Origin: Halobacterium rubrum
GTDB lineage: Archaea; Halobacteriota; Halobacteria; Halobacteriales; Halobacteriaceae
Length of the DNA: 64,000 nt
Reading direction: 5' to 3'
Assembly (NCBI RefSeq): GCF_021729015.1
Contig: NZ_JAJQQZ010000005.1
Location: forward strand, 105,025 to 169,024
Shown here: positions 16,876 to 25,242 of the stretch, piece by piece
How the letters are laid out: the number at the start of each line of letters is the position of its first letter
Position numbering within the stretch: the first letter of the stretch is position 1
Program-made: the position numbers and the translations under genes
Notes under the pieces: model-generated
What the model was told of the DNA's origin: nothing
Seen by the model: the letters and a program-made list of their open reading frames with translations, nothing else
Database searches by the model: none

Positions 16876-17757
16876 ATGCCGTTGAGTCACGCAGAGAGTA
16901 GCACTGATTCGTCGACTGAGGTAGACGACTCCGTCCGGGCTCTCGATGCAGCACTCAAGGATGCCACGGAGTCAGTATTCCTCATCGGGCCGTCCGTCTC
17001 CCTCATCCGCGAGCTCGCCAAACGCTTCGGCCGAGCGAACGACGAACTCTCGGGTTCCAGTGTTCGGGTTCTTGCCGAGGAATCGGTCCTCGACACCGCC
17101 ACGGACGATACGCTCACAGAGTACCGACTAGCCGCCCCTGTAGAGGAGGGGAGTCTCGAAATCCGGTCCTCCGAACCTGCAACCCAGACTCCCGGTTCGC
17201 AGAACACGCTACCGAGCGTCATCCTCACAGAATCCAAGATACTGGCCGTCATCAACCCCGGATACATCGCAGACTCATCGTCGGACTACGTCGATCAGGT
17301 GACTGCCCGGTACGACGGCCTCTGGGAAGACGCCGAGCCCTACGGGTCGTTCTCCAAGACTGCCACGTTCGACGTGATCGAGGAGGTCGCTCGGGAGAAG
17401 TTCTCGTTCGCGTTCGTCGACGACCTCTGGGAGGTGTTCCTGACCGTCGACACACTTGGGACCCGAGACGACCCCATCGGGGTCGAAGACGTCGTGTTCG
17501 CCATCGCTACTCAGCACGAGGAGACCCAGTACCAAGTCGGGAAGTTCTGTGAGGATACCCAAATCGTCTCGCCGGCGACAGTCTCCCGAGTCAAGCGGTT
17601 CTACGACGATGTCGAGGCAATCGAAACGTCGCGGGTTCCCCAGGACCGCGGGCGTCCGCGAGACCGCCTGTTCTTCGCTGACGACGACCTAGCAAGTGCT
17701 GATGCTGAAACCTTGGTTCGACGGCTTCGAGAAATCCGAGAAACGCGGTCGCTGTAA
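16876..17757 (+). CDS. TbsP-like (DUF5821) transcriptional regulator
   Basis: The 293-residue protein has the layout I associate with haloarchaeal TbsP/DUF5821 regulators. An N-terminal alpha/beta domain includes SVFLIGPSVSLIRELAKRFG and VRVLAEESVLD, with SVILTESKILAVINP further on. A C-terminal winged helix follows (about 205 to 270), with KFCEDTQIVSPATVSRVKR as recognition region and RVPQDRGRPRDRLFF as the wing. Known TbsP works with TrmB in sugar-linked regulation; this divergent plasmid copy may control nearby genes. It follows the gene-poor hairpin region, and the DUF1931 gene converges on it. Confidence 0.65.
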   Translation: MPLSHAESSTDSSTEVDDSVRALDAALKDATESVFLIGPSVSLIRELAKRFGRANDELSGSSVRVLAEESVLDTATDDTLTEYRLAAPVEEGSLEIRSSEPATQTPGSQNTLPSVILTESKILAVINPGYIADSSSDYVDQVTARYDGLWEDAEPYGSFSKTATFDVIEEVAREKFSFAFVDDLWEVFLTVDTLGTRDDPIGVEDVVFAIATQHEETQYQVGKFCEDTQIVSPATVSRVKRFYDDVEAIETSRVPQDRGRPRDRLFFADDDLASADAETLVRRLREIRETRSL

Positions 17758-17771
17758 GGCGGCTGTTCTGC

Positions 17772-17939
17772 CTACAGGTCGCGCGGCTGGACCGTCTTAC
17801 GGCCGTTCTTGTCCGCTCGCTCGGCGGCCTCTTCGAGGACCTCGCCGACCTTTTCGTCGAGCTCGGCGTAGAAGTCAGAGGCGACGTTCTTGTCGTCGAG
17901 TTGCTCTTTCACGGCTGCCTTGGTAATCAGGTCCGCCAT
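17772..17939 (-). CDS. DUF1931 histone-fold protein
   Basis: The 55-residue protein starts MADLITKAAVKEQLDDKNVA and ends RADKNGRKTVQPRDL, the typical sequence of haloarchaeal DUF1931 proteins. It forms a single histone fold: helix 1 LITKAAVKEQL, helix 2 ASDFYAELDEKVGEVLEEAA, and the KTVQPRDL turn that in histones precedes helix 3. It probably dimerises and may bind DNA as a small chromatin protein. The start at 17939 was preferred to an upstream frame that lacks similarity. Confidence 0.88.
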   Translation of the reverse strand: MADLITKAAVKEQLDDKNVASDFYAELDEKVGEVLEEAAERADKNGRKTVQPRDL

Positions 17940-18155
17940 TGCAGGCCGACGTACCTCGTGCCGTGGTATATATGTACCGCCTCTACAGCCCCCAGAATCG
18001 CCCGACATGGAGGTCACAGGAACCATCTTCAAGCCGCGACCGGGGGTGGTGAGTTGCTTCTTCGCGATGCCGGAATCCATCTGGTATCCTCACAGCGAGA
18101 CGACAGGCAGCGACGGTGTGAAGGAGGCTGAATCCTCGGAGTAAGGTAACGGGAG

Positions 18156-18425
18156 ATGACGGACACACCTGAACCAGGTGACCCCGAAACCAGCCCGCAT
18201 ACCGTTCAGTACGTCGACGAACAGCCGGTAGTCCTCTGCGAGATGGATGGCGCATGGTACGGACAGGGCGGCGACCGAGCGCCGCTCTACTGCCCGTACT
18301 GCGGCGGCAGTGCCCGGGGAGATGGCCACGAGCTTGAACGCGGAACCCGGACGGTCGAGTGTACGTTCACGCCCGAGGCGGACATCCAGAACTGCCCTGG
18401 GTGTGGCGAGCCCATCGAGAGGTAG
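18156..18425 (+). CDS. Small zinc-ribbon protein
   Basis: An 89-residue protein with an acidic N-terminus and four cysteines as CPYCGG (about residue 45) and NCPGCGEPIER at the C-terminus. This is a zinc ribbon with a 30-residue loop. It may be co-transcribed with the DUF4326 gene about 100 bp downstream. The function is unknown. Confidence 0.6.
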   Translation: MTDTPEPGDPETSPHTVQYVDEQPVVLCEMDGAWYGQGGDRAPLYCPYCGGSARGDGHELERGTRTVECTFTPEADIQNCPGCGEPIER

Positions 18426-18528
18426 GACCACGCCAGTGCCGAGTGCTCGCACGGCTGGTAGGACAGTGGGTAGCCGGCCCGCAACGCCTCTTTTTACGGG
18501 AAGCCGGAGTATCCCGTATCAGACCACG

Positions 18529-19311
18529 ATGACTCCAACCACCGACACGGAACAGACGGGAGCCACGGAGACCCGCGTGGGCCACACGAAGGCAGACGTG
18601 ACCGACGAGTACGCCGGTCGTGGGCCTGAGAAGCGAGACATGACGGAGACTCCAATAGGCGACCGTGGCTGGCTTGGCAACCCGTTCACGGTCGACGAGT
18701 ACAGCCGCGAGGAATCCATCGAACGGTTCCGGGAGACGTTCGAGGAGCGGCTGGAATCCGACGAGGAGTTCCGCGATGCCGTCCGCGAACTCCACGGCCA
18801 GGTCCTCGGCTGCTGGTGCCAGCACCTGGAAGACGAGTCGCCTGCCTGCCATGCAGAGGTCGTCGCAGAGTGGGCAGACAAACTCGCTCGCGAGACGGAG
18901 CCGGAGACCGAATCCCCCTCACCCGATCCTATCCACCTGCGAGACCACGCCGAAATCGACCGAATCACCGACCTTGTCCTGCTATTTGCCAACCAGGACG
19001 AGGCGACCTACGAGACGATGCAACGGCAACTTGAGGCGCTGGACCTCTCGCAGTACCCCGTCGACCAGGATGTGACCGTCGACGAACCCATCCGGCAGGA
19101 CGACGTCCAGCCGCCGAAGCGACAGCCCCACACCTCGCTGGGAATACTCGTCACCGTGGGCTACGTCGAGGAGTTCCACATCCCAGTGGACGAAACCGAA
19201 CAGATCGAGCTCAACAAGGAAGGGAAGCAAGCGGCGGCTGCTCTCCGCGACTCGTTCTCAGAACCGCAGGAAGATGCGTTCCAGGCGGCGCTTTCGCCGG
19301 GCTCACAGTAG
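18529..19311 (+). CDS. DUF4326 domain protein
   Basis: Residues about 20 to 125 form a DUF4326 domain: RGPEKRD, then RGWLGNPFTVDEYSREESIE and a helix, and VLGCWCQH before ACHAEVVAEWAD. G-LGNP and the LGCWC/CHA cysteine and histidine cluster are the family signatures. Members occur mainly in phages and mobile elements; the role is unknown, though a nucleotide- or ligand-binding Rossmann-like fold has been suggested. A C-terminal winged-helix-like part (about 150 to 250, with SLGILVTVGYVEEFHIPV) is an addition. Start at 18529. Confidence 0.75.
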   Translation: MTPTTDTEQTGATETRVGHTKADVTDEYAGRGPEKRDMTETPIGDRGWLGNPFTVDEYSREESIERFRETFEERLESDEEFRDAVRELHGQVLGCWCQHLEDESPACHAEVVAEWADKLARETEPETESPSPDPIHLRDHAEIDRITDLVLLFANQDEATYETMQRQLEALDLSQYPVDQDVTVDEPIRQDDVQPPKRQPHTSLGILVTVGYVEEFHIPVDETEQIELNKEGKQAAAALRDSFSEPQEDAFQAALSPGSQ

Positions 19312-19380
19312 AGACCGCAGGGCCAACGACGCCACTCCGGTCAGTTCGCTGCTTGTGGTCTCGGGGATGGCGTCTCCGCA

Positions 19381-19410
19381 TTCAAAAGGCGGCACGCAGC
19401 AGACGAGAAC
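19381..19410 (+). promoter_or_regulatory. Shared leaderless promoter, copy 1
   Basis: TTCAAAAGGCGG is followed by ACGCAGCAGAC and ends directly at the ATG at 19411. The same block precedes the next gene (20057-20086). TTCAAAAG is probably the TATA box, placing the transcript start at the ATG. Confidence 0.55.
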
Positions 19411-19992
19411 ATGGGCCCCGAACAAACCGACCGACAGCGCCCCATCGGCAGTGAGGGCGGCATCACGGCGACTCTCGGCAAGACCATTCGCGACGAGAGC
19501 ACGGTAGCCCTCGCGGCTGCCATCGCCCCCGGCGCCGTCACCACGACGGCAGAAATCACGACAACCAGACTCTCCGCCGTCATCGAGACCGTCACCGAAG
19601 ACAGCGAGTACCAGACCGTGTGGACGCACATCGAGGAGTCCGGCCCGGTGGTGTTCACGGACCACCGAAGGCCCGCCCGCGACGAAGACGCCGCGGCTTT
19701 CCCTGAATCGGGTGTTCACTACGAGCCGACCGTCCAGACGCCAGCGCAGCGTCCAAGCCAGACACTCATCAACACGTCCTATCTCGCTACGGCCGCCGAC
19801 GAGCTCGCCGGCGAAGGACCCGTCATCACCGTCTACGTGGATGATGCCGGCCTACTCGCGCTCGTCCCGGACTCGGGTCCCGGTATCGTCGTTGCGCCAA
19901 CGGTCACCGCGAGCCACCCGACGGTTTCCCTGGAGGACCTCTCCGAAGCGGAACTGAACGACACCCTCGCGCGGAACGAGGAGCGAGCCTGA
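19411..19992 (+). CDS. Hypothetical acidic protein
   Basis: This 193-residue protein is not recognised. An N-terminal helical part (STVALAAAIAPGAVTTTAEI) is followed by a beta-rich domain, with EYQTVWTHIEESGPVVFTDH and GPVITVYVDDAGLLALVP as clear strand pairs. It has its own promoter, nearly identical over 30 bp to that of the next gene, so the two are probably controlled together. Confidence 0.6.
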   Translation: MGPEQTDRQRPIGSEGGITATLGKTIRDESTVALAAAIAPGAVTTTAEITTTRLSAVIETVTEDSEYQTVWTHIEESGPVVFTDHRRPARDEDAAAFPESGVHYEPTVQTPAQRPSQTLINTSYLATAADELAGEGPVITVYVDDAGLLALVPDSGPGIVVAPTVTASHPTVSLEDLSEAELNDTLARNEERA

Positions 19993-20056
19993 TGTCGACC
20001 ACACACGGTCAGGGGGAGACCGACGCGGACGATGCCTTCGCCCACCCCTGGGGAGC

Positions 20057-20086
20057 TTGAAAAGGCGGAACGCAGCAGACAGGCAC
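20057..20086 (+). promoter_or_regulatory. Shared leaderless promoter, copy 2
   Basis: TTGAAAAGGCGG then ACGCAGCAGAC runs up to the ATG at 20087. It differs from copy 1 (19381) at only a few bases. Confidence 0.55.
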
Positions 20087-20545
20087 ATGGCAGAGCAGAA
20101 CCACGATGAAGAATCGGAGTCCCCGTCACAGACACCCTCCGGCGAGACGGAGGGTGAGCCACTCGGCTACGCCTACGAGGGCCAGGAACTCGTCGCTCGC
20201 CTCCACAGCGAGCACGCGCTCGAGGACATGCAGAACCGCGAGACGTGGACGGTCATCCCGGGGGCAGCCCTCCCCGAGTGGGAAATCTGCATCGAGGCCT
20301 GGGGCCACGACGACGACCCCGGAGAGTCCGAGTGGGAGCACTACCATCCGACCGCCGAGACAAAGGAGGAAGCCATCGAGAAGGCGGAGGACGAGGCGAC
20401 CGGCGTCGGCCTGGATCCCATCGTCGGAGTCGGTGACTCCTACGACGTGAAGAACGTCGACGGCCCGTTCGCACAGGACAACGCGACCACGGCGACCGAT
20501 GGCGGGCGAGTCGGAACTGCAGGTTCTGAGGAGGAAGTCCAGTGA
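20087..20545 (+). CDS. Hypothetical acidic protein
   Basis: A 152-residue protein with a disordered N-terminus and a small domain containing GYAYEGQELVARLHSEHALE, AALPEWEICIEAWG and TKEEAIEKAEDEATGVGLDP. It is not recognised. The start at 20087 fits the shared leaderless promoter. Its stop overlaps the next gene's GTG start, so the genes are coupled. Confidence 0.6.
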   Translation: MAEQNHDEESESPSQTPSGETEGEPLGYAYEGQELVARLHSEHALEDMQNRETWTVIPGAALPEWEICIEAWGHDDDPGESEWEHYHPTAETKEEAIEKAEDEATGVGLDPIVGVGDSYDVKNVDGPFAQDNATTATDGGRVGTAGSEEEVQ

Positions 20546-20847
20546 CGGTCTCTGCGGGCGGCCCATCGGAGAAGACTTGTCCGACCTGCGGGCGGGACGT
20601 GGACCCCGAGGACTACAACCAGGACGCCGGCGAGTGCGACCGGTGCCAAGACACGAGGCGGGACGACGACGAGAGTACGGCCAGCGCCGCGTACAGCGCC
20701 GGCCGGGATGCCTCGGAGCATGTGGAGGAGGAGCGGCACAGCACGGCAGCCACGGCCGTCAGGGCGGCCGCCAAGAGGCACGCCGAGGAGGTCAATGCCG
20801 GCGAGAAATCCCCCGGTGGCACCGCCGGAGAAGAGATGGATGGCTGA
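20542..20847 (+). CDS. Small protein with N-terminal zinc ribbon
   Basis: A 101-residue protein starting with GTG (GTGA overlap with the upstream stop). CPTCGRDV and ECDRCQD (about residues 13 to 36) make a zinc ribbon. The rest is an Ala/Glu/Arg helix. It overlaps the ASCH-like gene by 8 bp. The function is unknown. Confidence 0.55.
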   Translation: MTVSAGGPSEKTCPTCGRDVDPEDYNQDAGECDRCQDTRRDDDESTASAAYSAGRDASEHVEEERHSTAATAVRAAAKRHAEEVNAGEKSPGGTAGEEMDG

Positions 20848-21247
20848 ACCAGCTACCCAAGCACCTGCGGCGGACGACTACATCCGGTTCGACCACCCAA
20901 ACGTCGGGTACGTCATCGACGGCGTCGAGGACGCGACCGTCCGCTACGGGTTCGACCGTGACCTCCAGACGGGAGACCGAATCAAGCTGCTCACGCCCGA
21001 AGGCATCGTGTTCGCCTACGCGGTCGTCGAGGACGTTTGGACGACCGATCTCTCGAAAGCGTACTTCGACATGACCGCCACTGACGGGCGATGCCACCCA
21101 GATTCCGGGACGATGGACCTTCTGGGGCGGCTCGGACGCCACTACGAGAGCGAGAGCATCCACTTAGACGACGAGGTGACTGTCGTCTACTTCGACGTCT
21201 ACCAGGTCGGCCGACTCGAGGACGACGCCGGCCACTCCACGGAGTAA
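20840..21247 (+). CDS. ASCH-like (PUA-superfamily) protein
   Basis: The 135-residue protein has the order typical of ASCH domains. YVIDGVEDATVRYGFDRDLQ leads to GDRIKLLTPEGIVFAYAVVE, the GD-I-L turn and following strand, and a C-terminal VTVVYFDVYQVG strand. ASCH domains bind RNA or modified nucleotides; some hydrolyse N4-acetylcytidine. I cannot assign a substrate. Start at 20840, since the frame upstream is basic and overlaps the zinc-ribbon gene. Confidence 0.5.
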   Translation: MAEPATQAPAADDYIRFDHPNVGYVIDGVEDATVRYGFDRDLQTGDRIKLLTPEGIVFAYAVVEDVWTTDLSKAYFDMTATDGRCHPDSGTMDLLGRLGRHYESESIHLDDEVTVVYFDVYQVGRLEDDAGHSTE

Positions 21248-21253
21248 GAAGCC

Positions 21254-21835
21254 ATGACTCAGGAAACTACCCGTAACACGACCGAGACGGCTGCACAGAC
21301 GTCTGACCAAGACAACGATGCCGAGTACGAGTACCGGCTGTTCGGCTGTACGAAGCGTGGGTGGTGCCAGACCGACTGGACCACCCGAGAGGACGCCGCC
21401 GAGGAGTACGAGCAGGCCGTAGAGGACTGGGAGATGGTGTGCTTCCAACGACGAGTGAAGGGCGAGGAGGACACGCTGGAGCGGCGGCCGAACCCCGACG
21501 AGGGCGAGTGGGTTCTCGTCACGAAGGATGATGTCCACCCGGCCGACGAGGACGTCGCCGCGCCACCTATGGCGACCGAGCTCCGAATCGACTTGAACGC
21601 GATGGAGTCCGAGGTGATCGAGGACTACCTGGACTACGGACTCGAGAATACGACGTTCCACGACGACGGCGACCTCGTCGTCGCAAACGCCGGCGAAGAA
21701 ACCAAGCAGGAGCTCGTCGAGCACTGCTACGAGCGCGCTCGGGAGGCGGACCAGCGCCATGATTCACGGGCCGCCCAGTGGTGCCGGGATGCTGCCGGCA
21801 AGGTCGAGCGTGCGGAGGTCACACAGGTTCACTGA
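21254..21835 (+). CDS. Hypothetical acidic protein
   Basis: A 193-residue protein starting 6 bp after the ASCH-like gene and co-transcribed with it. The segment YEYRLFGCTKRGWCQTDWTT is followed by helices, and a second half has ELRIDLNAMESEVIEDYLDY and a helix with two cysteines (HCYERAREADQ; QWCRDAAGK). No known family. Confidence 0.6.
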   Translation: MTQETTRNTTETAAQTSDQDNDAEYEYRLFGCTKRGWCQTDWTTREDAAEEYEQAVEDWEMVCFQRRVKGEEDTLERRPNPDEGEWVLVTKDDVHPADEDVAAPPMATELRIDLNAMESEVIEDYLDYGLENTTFHDDGDLVVANAGEETKQELVEHCYERAREADQRHDSRAAQWCRDAAGKVERAEVTQVH

Positions 21836-21915
21836 GCTCTCGAATGGCTGGTGGTCCTCTACTCTGGGTTCCTACTCCCTCAAGAACAGGGACGACGGTG
21901 GTTGAGTCCCGGAGG

Positions 21916-22155
21916 TTATTCGCCAATCGTACGGGCCATCCCTATCGAAAATAGGTATACGAACGAGATGAAGAGAATAACACCGCCGAAAGGCTTGAAC
22001 ATGGATTCATTCAGTCGGAATGCGAACGCGATTTCTATAAACTCGAGGACTGATGGTGAGAACCAGAGGAGTCCGCCGAGTCCGAAGAGACTGGCTAAAC
22101 GGCCAGATTGGTGAATCGATAGCCCGGTGAGTTGGTGTCGGAGGTTTTCTGCCAT
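21916..22155 (-). CDS. Small two-pass membrane protein
   Basis: The 79-residue product has two hydrophobic segments, ASLFGLGGLLWFSPSVLEFI and GGVILFISFVYLFSIGMA, with a short basic N-terminus. The region is lower in GC than its left neighbours. The function is unknown. Confidence 0.45.
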   Translation of the reverse strand: MAENLRHQLTGLSIHQSGRLASLFGLGGLLWFSPSVLEFIEIAFAFRLNESMFKPFGGVILFISFVYLFSIGMARTIGE

Positions 22156-22263
22156 ATTCGCTATTGAGCAGCGGCCGCTTTCAAATTTGTTATTAAGATA
22201 TTATGTTATATCATAAAACTAGTTATTGCCTAGATTTATTATCTTCCCATATAGAATTCGTAA

Positions 22264-22599
22264 TTGCAGATATCAGACAGAAAACCACTGTCGAGGCGTG
22301 CGGTCCTCAGGTCGTGTGGAATCGCCGCAGGAGCGTCACTCGTCCCGGGATTAAGCGGAGCCCAGAGTGACACCCCCCGCGGCAATGACGAGACGTATGA
22401 AAAGGCCCTCCAGAAAATGGAGGAGACCCAAAGCGTCCAGAAATTCCGCGAGCACCTCGCAGACAACGGCTACGAGTACAACGCACTGGACAAGACGTAC
22501 CGAGTCCCAGCATCTTCCGGAGATCCCACCGACCCCTCCCCAGACTACTTGGACAACAGTCCGCGCTCGCTGCGGCTGCGGTCTCCGGTATCGGGTTAG
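22264..22599 (+). pseudogene. Truncated Tat-exported protein (5' fragment)
   Basis: The frame starts at TTG 22264 and encodes a twin-arginine signal (PLSRRAVLRSCGIAAGASLV) and about 60 residues of mature protein (KMEETQSVQKFREHLADNGY). After about position 22550 the reading frame continues out of frame through what is clearly ABC-permease sequence (last residues RSLRLRSPVSG), so the original C-terminus is lost. The break is joined directly to the next feature. A deletion fusing two genes explains it best. Confidence 0.65.
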
Positions 22600-23198
22600 T
22601 TGACGACATGGACACGGGAATGTTCGAGAAACTCCTCACCTCACCGATGGACCGGGGCGCAATGTTCCTCGGCAAAGTCTTGTCGGAAGTTGTCCGAATT
22701 GCCGTCCAGACCACAATCATCCTCTTGCTTGGCTACATGATGCTGTACTTCCAGTCAGGTGCATCGGTCGGGAGCTATCTCCGGACGGGGCTACTGGGTT
22801 TCATTGGTGTCATAGCGATTGCGGTGATATTCGGTGGCGCGTTCATGGCGTTCTCGAATATCGTCGCGCTCGTAACGCATGATCAAGAGGCGACGACCAT
22901 GATCGCCAATCTTCTGACGTTCCCGCTGTTGTTCATTTCCAGCGCGTTTGTCCCGCTTGCGGTTCTTCCAGGATGGATTCAGTCAGTCGCAGTGGTTAAT
23001 CCCATCACCTACGGTGTTGACGGTGTCCGAGCGTTCATGCTCGGTCAGAATGTGATGGCGGTATTTGACATAACGGCCTTCTCAGGCCTCTGGAATACAG
23101 TTATTCCTGCTGTCGCCGTTCTCATCGGTTTCAACGTCGTTCTTGGTGGGATTGCCGTCCACTTGCTCAACCAAGCTTCCAAAGCCAAAGTCCAGTAA
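22557..23198 (+). pseudogene. N-terminally truncated ABC-2 permease
   Basis: The in-frame sequence from about 22557 reads QSALAAAAVSGIGLVDDMDT, then GMFEKLLTSPMDRGAMFLGK, the conserved cytoplasmic start of the second half of DrrB/ABC-2 permeases. Further transmembrane segments and the LPGWIQSVAVVNPITYGVDG motif follow. About 80 to 100 N-terminal residues normally present are missing. An ATG at 22608 could still start translation, but the first membrane segments are gone, so transport is unlikely. No matching ATPase is adjacent. Confidence 0.75.
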
Positions 23199-23214
23199 GT
23201 GAGTGCTGAGGTGA

Positions 23215-24207
23215 ATGAGTTCGACTATTCTACGAGGGAACCCCTCCATTGAGGCGTTTTTCGATGTTGTAGAGACAGAGACGCTCGCACTGTTTGAGCA
23301 TCTTCAATTCGAGTTCCTGACTGAATTCGATGTGTTCGCCCCCACTCCCGAAGGACGAACACGGGAACACCACCCGCCGGAGCTATTTCGAGGTTTTCTG
23401 CACTGCTACTACAAGGACATCTATGGTATCCGCCCGGTTACACGCGAACTCAACAACGACCACGTCTGGCTCGGATGTGGCTTCAATCGACCACCCTCAC
23501 GAGACGCGGTTGACCGCTTTCTCACCGACCTCGAACACGTCATTGAGGAAGTTTTCGAGCGCCTCGTCAGGCAGGCCGCCCGCCGGGGCCTACTCGACTC
23601 TACGTTTTGCATCGATTCGACTGATATCCGGGCTATGCCTACCGATTCCGACGCCTCAAGGAACTACGACCCGACTGCCGAGGAGTACTACTACGGCTAC
23701 GGCTGCACGGTAGTCTCGACCGGCGCAAAGATTCCGATTGCGGCGGAGTTCACCCAAAGCAAGCAGGCGTCCCAAGAGACGGCGATGCGTGTTACCCGTG
23801 ACGCGCTCGCCGTCAAGCAGCCGATGTGGATGCTCGGCGACAGCGCCTACGATATCCTCGACTGGCACGACCATTTGCTGAGTACAGGGGTGGTGCCGGT
23901 CGCCCCGTACAACCCGCGCAATACCGATGACCCGCTCGACATCGAGTACAGGGTCGAAGACCGCATCGAGACTCACAGCGAGAGTGTCCAACTCAAGCAA
24001 TCAATTTTAGATGAGACATACAATCGCCGGTCACAGGCCGAACGAACGCTCGGAGCCTGCAAGGACTGCGGACTCGGGATGCTGCGCGCCAGAGGCCGTG
24101 TCCACGCGCGAGCGCAAGTCTTCCTCGCGCTATGTCTCCGGCTGGTCGTCGCAATTACAAACTACGAGCGCAGGGATCCCCCGGGAAGCACTACCATCAG
24201 GGTTTGA
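23215..24207 (+). CDS. DDE transposase (IS5-like group)
   Basis: The 330-residue protein has the DDE triad in CIDSTDIR (first Asp), LGDSAYDIL (second Asp) and RRSQAERTLGACK (Glu). An N-terminal helical DNA-binding part (residues 1 to 100) contains FRGFLHCYYKDIYGIRPVTR. The length suits an intact IS5/IS4-type transposase. I could not see terminal inverted repeats, so the element's edges are not defined. It begins 16 bp after the broken permease and may mark the event that damaged it. Confidence 0.8.
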   Translation: MSSTILRGNPSIEAFFDVVETETLALFEHLQFEFLTEFDVFAPTPEGRTREHHPPELFRGFLHCYYKDIYGIRPVTRELNNDHVWLGCGFNRPPSRDAVDRFLTDLEHVIEEVFERLVRQAARRGLLDSTFCIDSTDIRAMPTDSDASRNYDPTAEEYYYGYGCTVVSTGAKIPIAAEFTQSKQASQETAMRVTRDALAVKQPMWMLGDSAYDILDWHDHLLSTGVVPVAPYNPRNTDDPLDIEYRVEDRIETHSESVQLKQSILDETYNRRSQAERTLGACKDCGLGMLRARGRVHARAQVFLALCLRLVVAITNYERRDPPGSTTIRV

Positions 24208-24210
24208 AAC

Positions 24211-24244
24211 AGTTCTATAGCTCCGCAGAGGGGGCCATAGAACT
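24211..24244 (+). terminator. Stem-loop after the transposase gene
   Basis: AGTTCTAT (24211-24218) and ATAGAACT (24237-24244) are perfect 8-bp arms, extended by CTCC/GGGG pairing, starting 3 nt after the stop codon. It is a possible terminator or an IS end structure. Confidence 0.4.
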
Positions 24245-24400
24245 CTCCTTTCGGTAGTAGCTGAGTAAACGGTATCAGATAGCACGGTTTTTCTTAGGTC
24301 CTGCGAACCGAGGGTATCAGTCTTCTCGCTACTCTCTACACCATGCTAACCGTTCTATGACACCCTCTTTATAGTGGTTGGTGGCGAATGCGTGGATACG

Positions 24401-24937
24401 ATGGGATTAGACGACCTGGAGGGGTTTCTCCGGCAGAAGGGCGCACCGGAACTCGTCACGGAGATTGGGACGGGAACAGCGACGTTTAACGCGCTCGTCG
24501 ACGCGGTTGCGGTGAGTTCTTCGACAGTGTCCTCACGGTTATTCGAGGGTGTTGAGCGCGATATTTTTACGGTGAGTCACAGGCCGACTGAGCATGGAAC
24601 CGAAAAGCGGTATAAGCTCACACTGCTCGGACGGCGAATCTATGATTGGGCAGAAAAGACGGAGTTCGAGCGGAAGGTTCGAAAAATCCGTCGACTTCGT
24701 CACGAGCGTGATACGTCGTTCGAGCAGTTGATTGGGAAACTCAACCGAGATATGGAGGTCCGCAAGATGGTCGCGGATACGGACCCCCTGGAGGGTGAGG
24801 ATGTTGATTTGCCAGAGGGAGCATCACTCGTGCAGACCGAACCGTCAGAGGAGGAACTTCGTGAAGCCAAATTCGAACGCATGGAAGAATCGCTCGAGCC
24901 GATTGCGGATGATCAAGCCGAAGAGAGTAGTGAGTGA
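24401..24937 (+). CDS. Winged-helix transcriptional regulator (HxlR/ArsR-like)
   Basis: The 178-residue protein has an N-terminal winged helix (residues about 5 to 90): LEGFLRQKGAPELVTEIG, then FNALVDAVAVSSSTVSSRLF (recognition helix), and a wing ending EKRYKLTLLGRRIYDW. A charged helical tail (about 90 to 178) may dimerise. The start at 24401 was chosen because a TATA-like TTTATAGT lies about 30 nt upstream. Its target is not evident. Confidence 0.7.
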   Translation: MGLDDLEGFLRQKGAPELVTEIGTGTATFNALVDAVAVSSSTVSSRLFEGVERDIFTVSHRPTEHGTEKRYKLTLLGRRIYDWAEKTEFERKVRKIRRLRHERDTSFEQLIGKLNRDMEVRKMVADTDPLEGEDVDLPEGASLVQTEPSEEELREAKFERMEESLEPIADDQAEESSE

Positions 24938-25002
24938 AGACGAACTCCTGAAGGCTAAGTACAGCCCGTCAGTTTAGCGACGTGAGTCTCACTTTTCATC
25001 CT

Positions 25003-25152
25003 TCAAATGTACCTCTTTGAAATGTAAATTGAGAGAGGCACGGCTAGGATTGCAGTGATTAATTGCAATATTATGTCCGGCTGCATTATCACTGAAGCAA
25101 CTGCCATCACTACAAGCCAAATAATGACAATTTCCCCTACTGATTTTATCAT
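25003..25152 (-). CDS. Possible 49-residue membrane protein
   Basis: Read on the minus strand, an ATG at 25152 opens a 49-residue frame: MIKSVGEIVIIWLVVMAVAS, further hydrophobic sequence, and a basic end SKRYI. It has two transmembrane segments with no soluble domain. A TATA-like TATATAATA lies about 20 nt upstream of the start on that strand, which supports expression. The intergenic stretch 24938-25242 otherwise shows nothing. Confidence 0.45.
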   Translation of the reverse strand: MIKSVGEIVIIWLVVMAVASVIMQPDIILQLITAILAVPLSIYISKRYI

Positions 25153-25242
25153 CGTCTTACTTTCGGTACACAGTATTATATATCTATTGGTAGAAAAGCA
25201 GTAAAAAAATTCTTATTAGGTTCCTTTGTACTGAAGTTTGAG

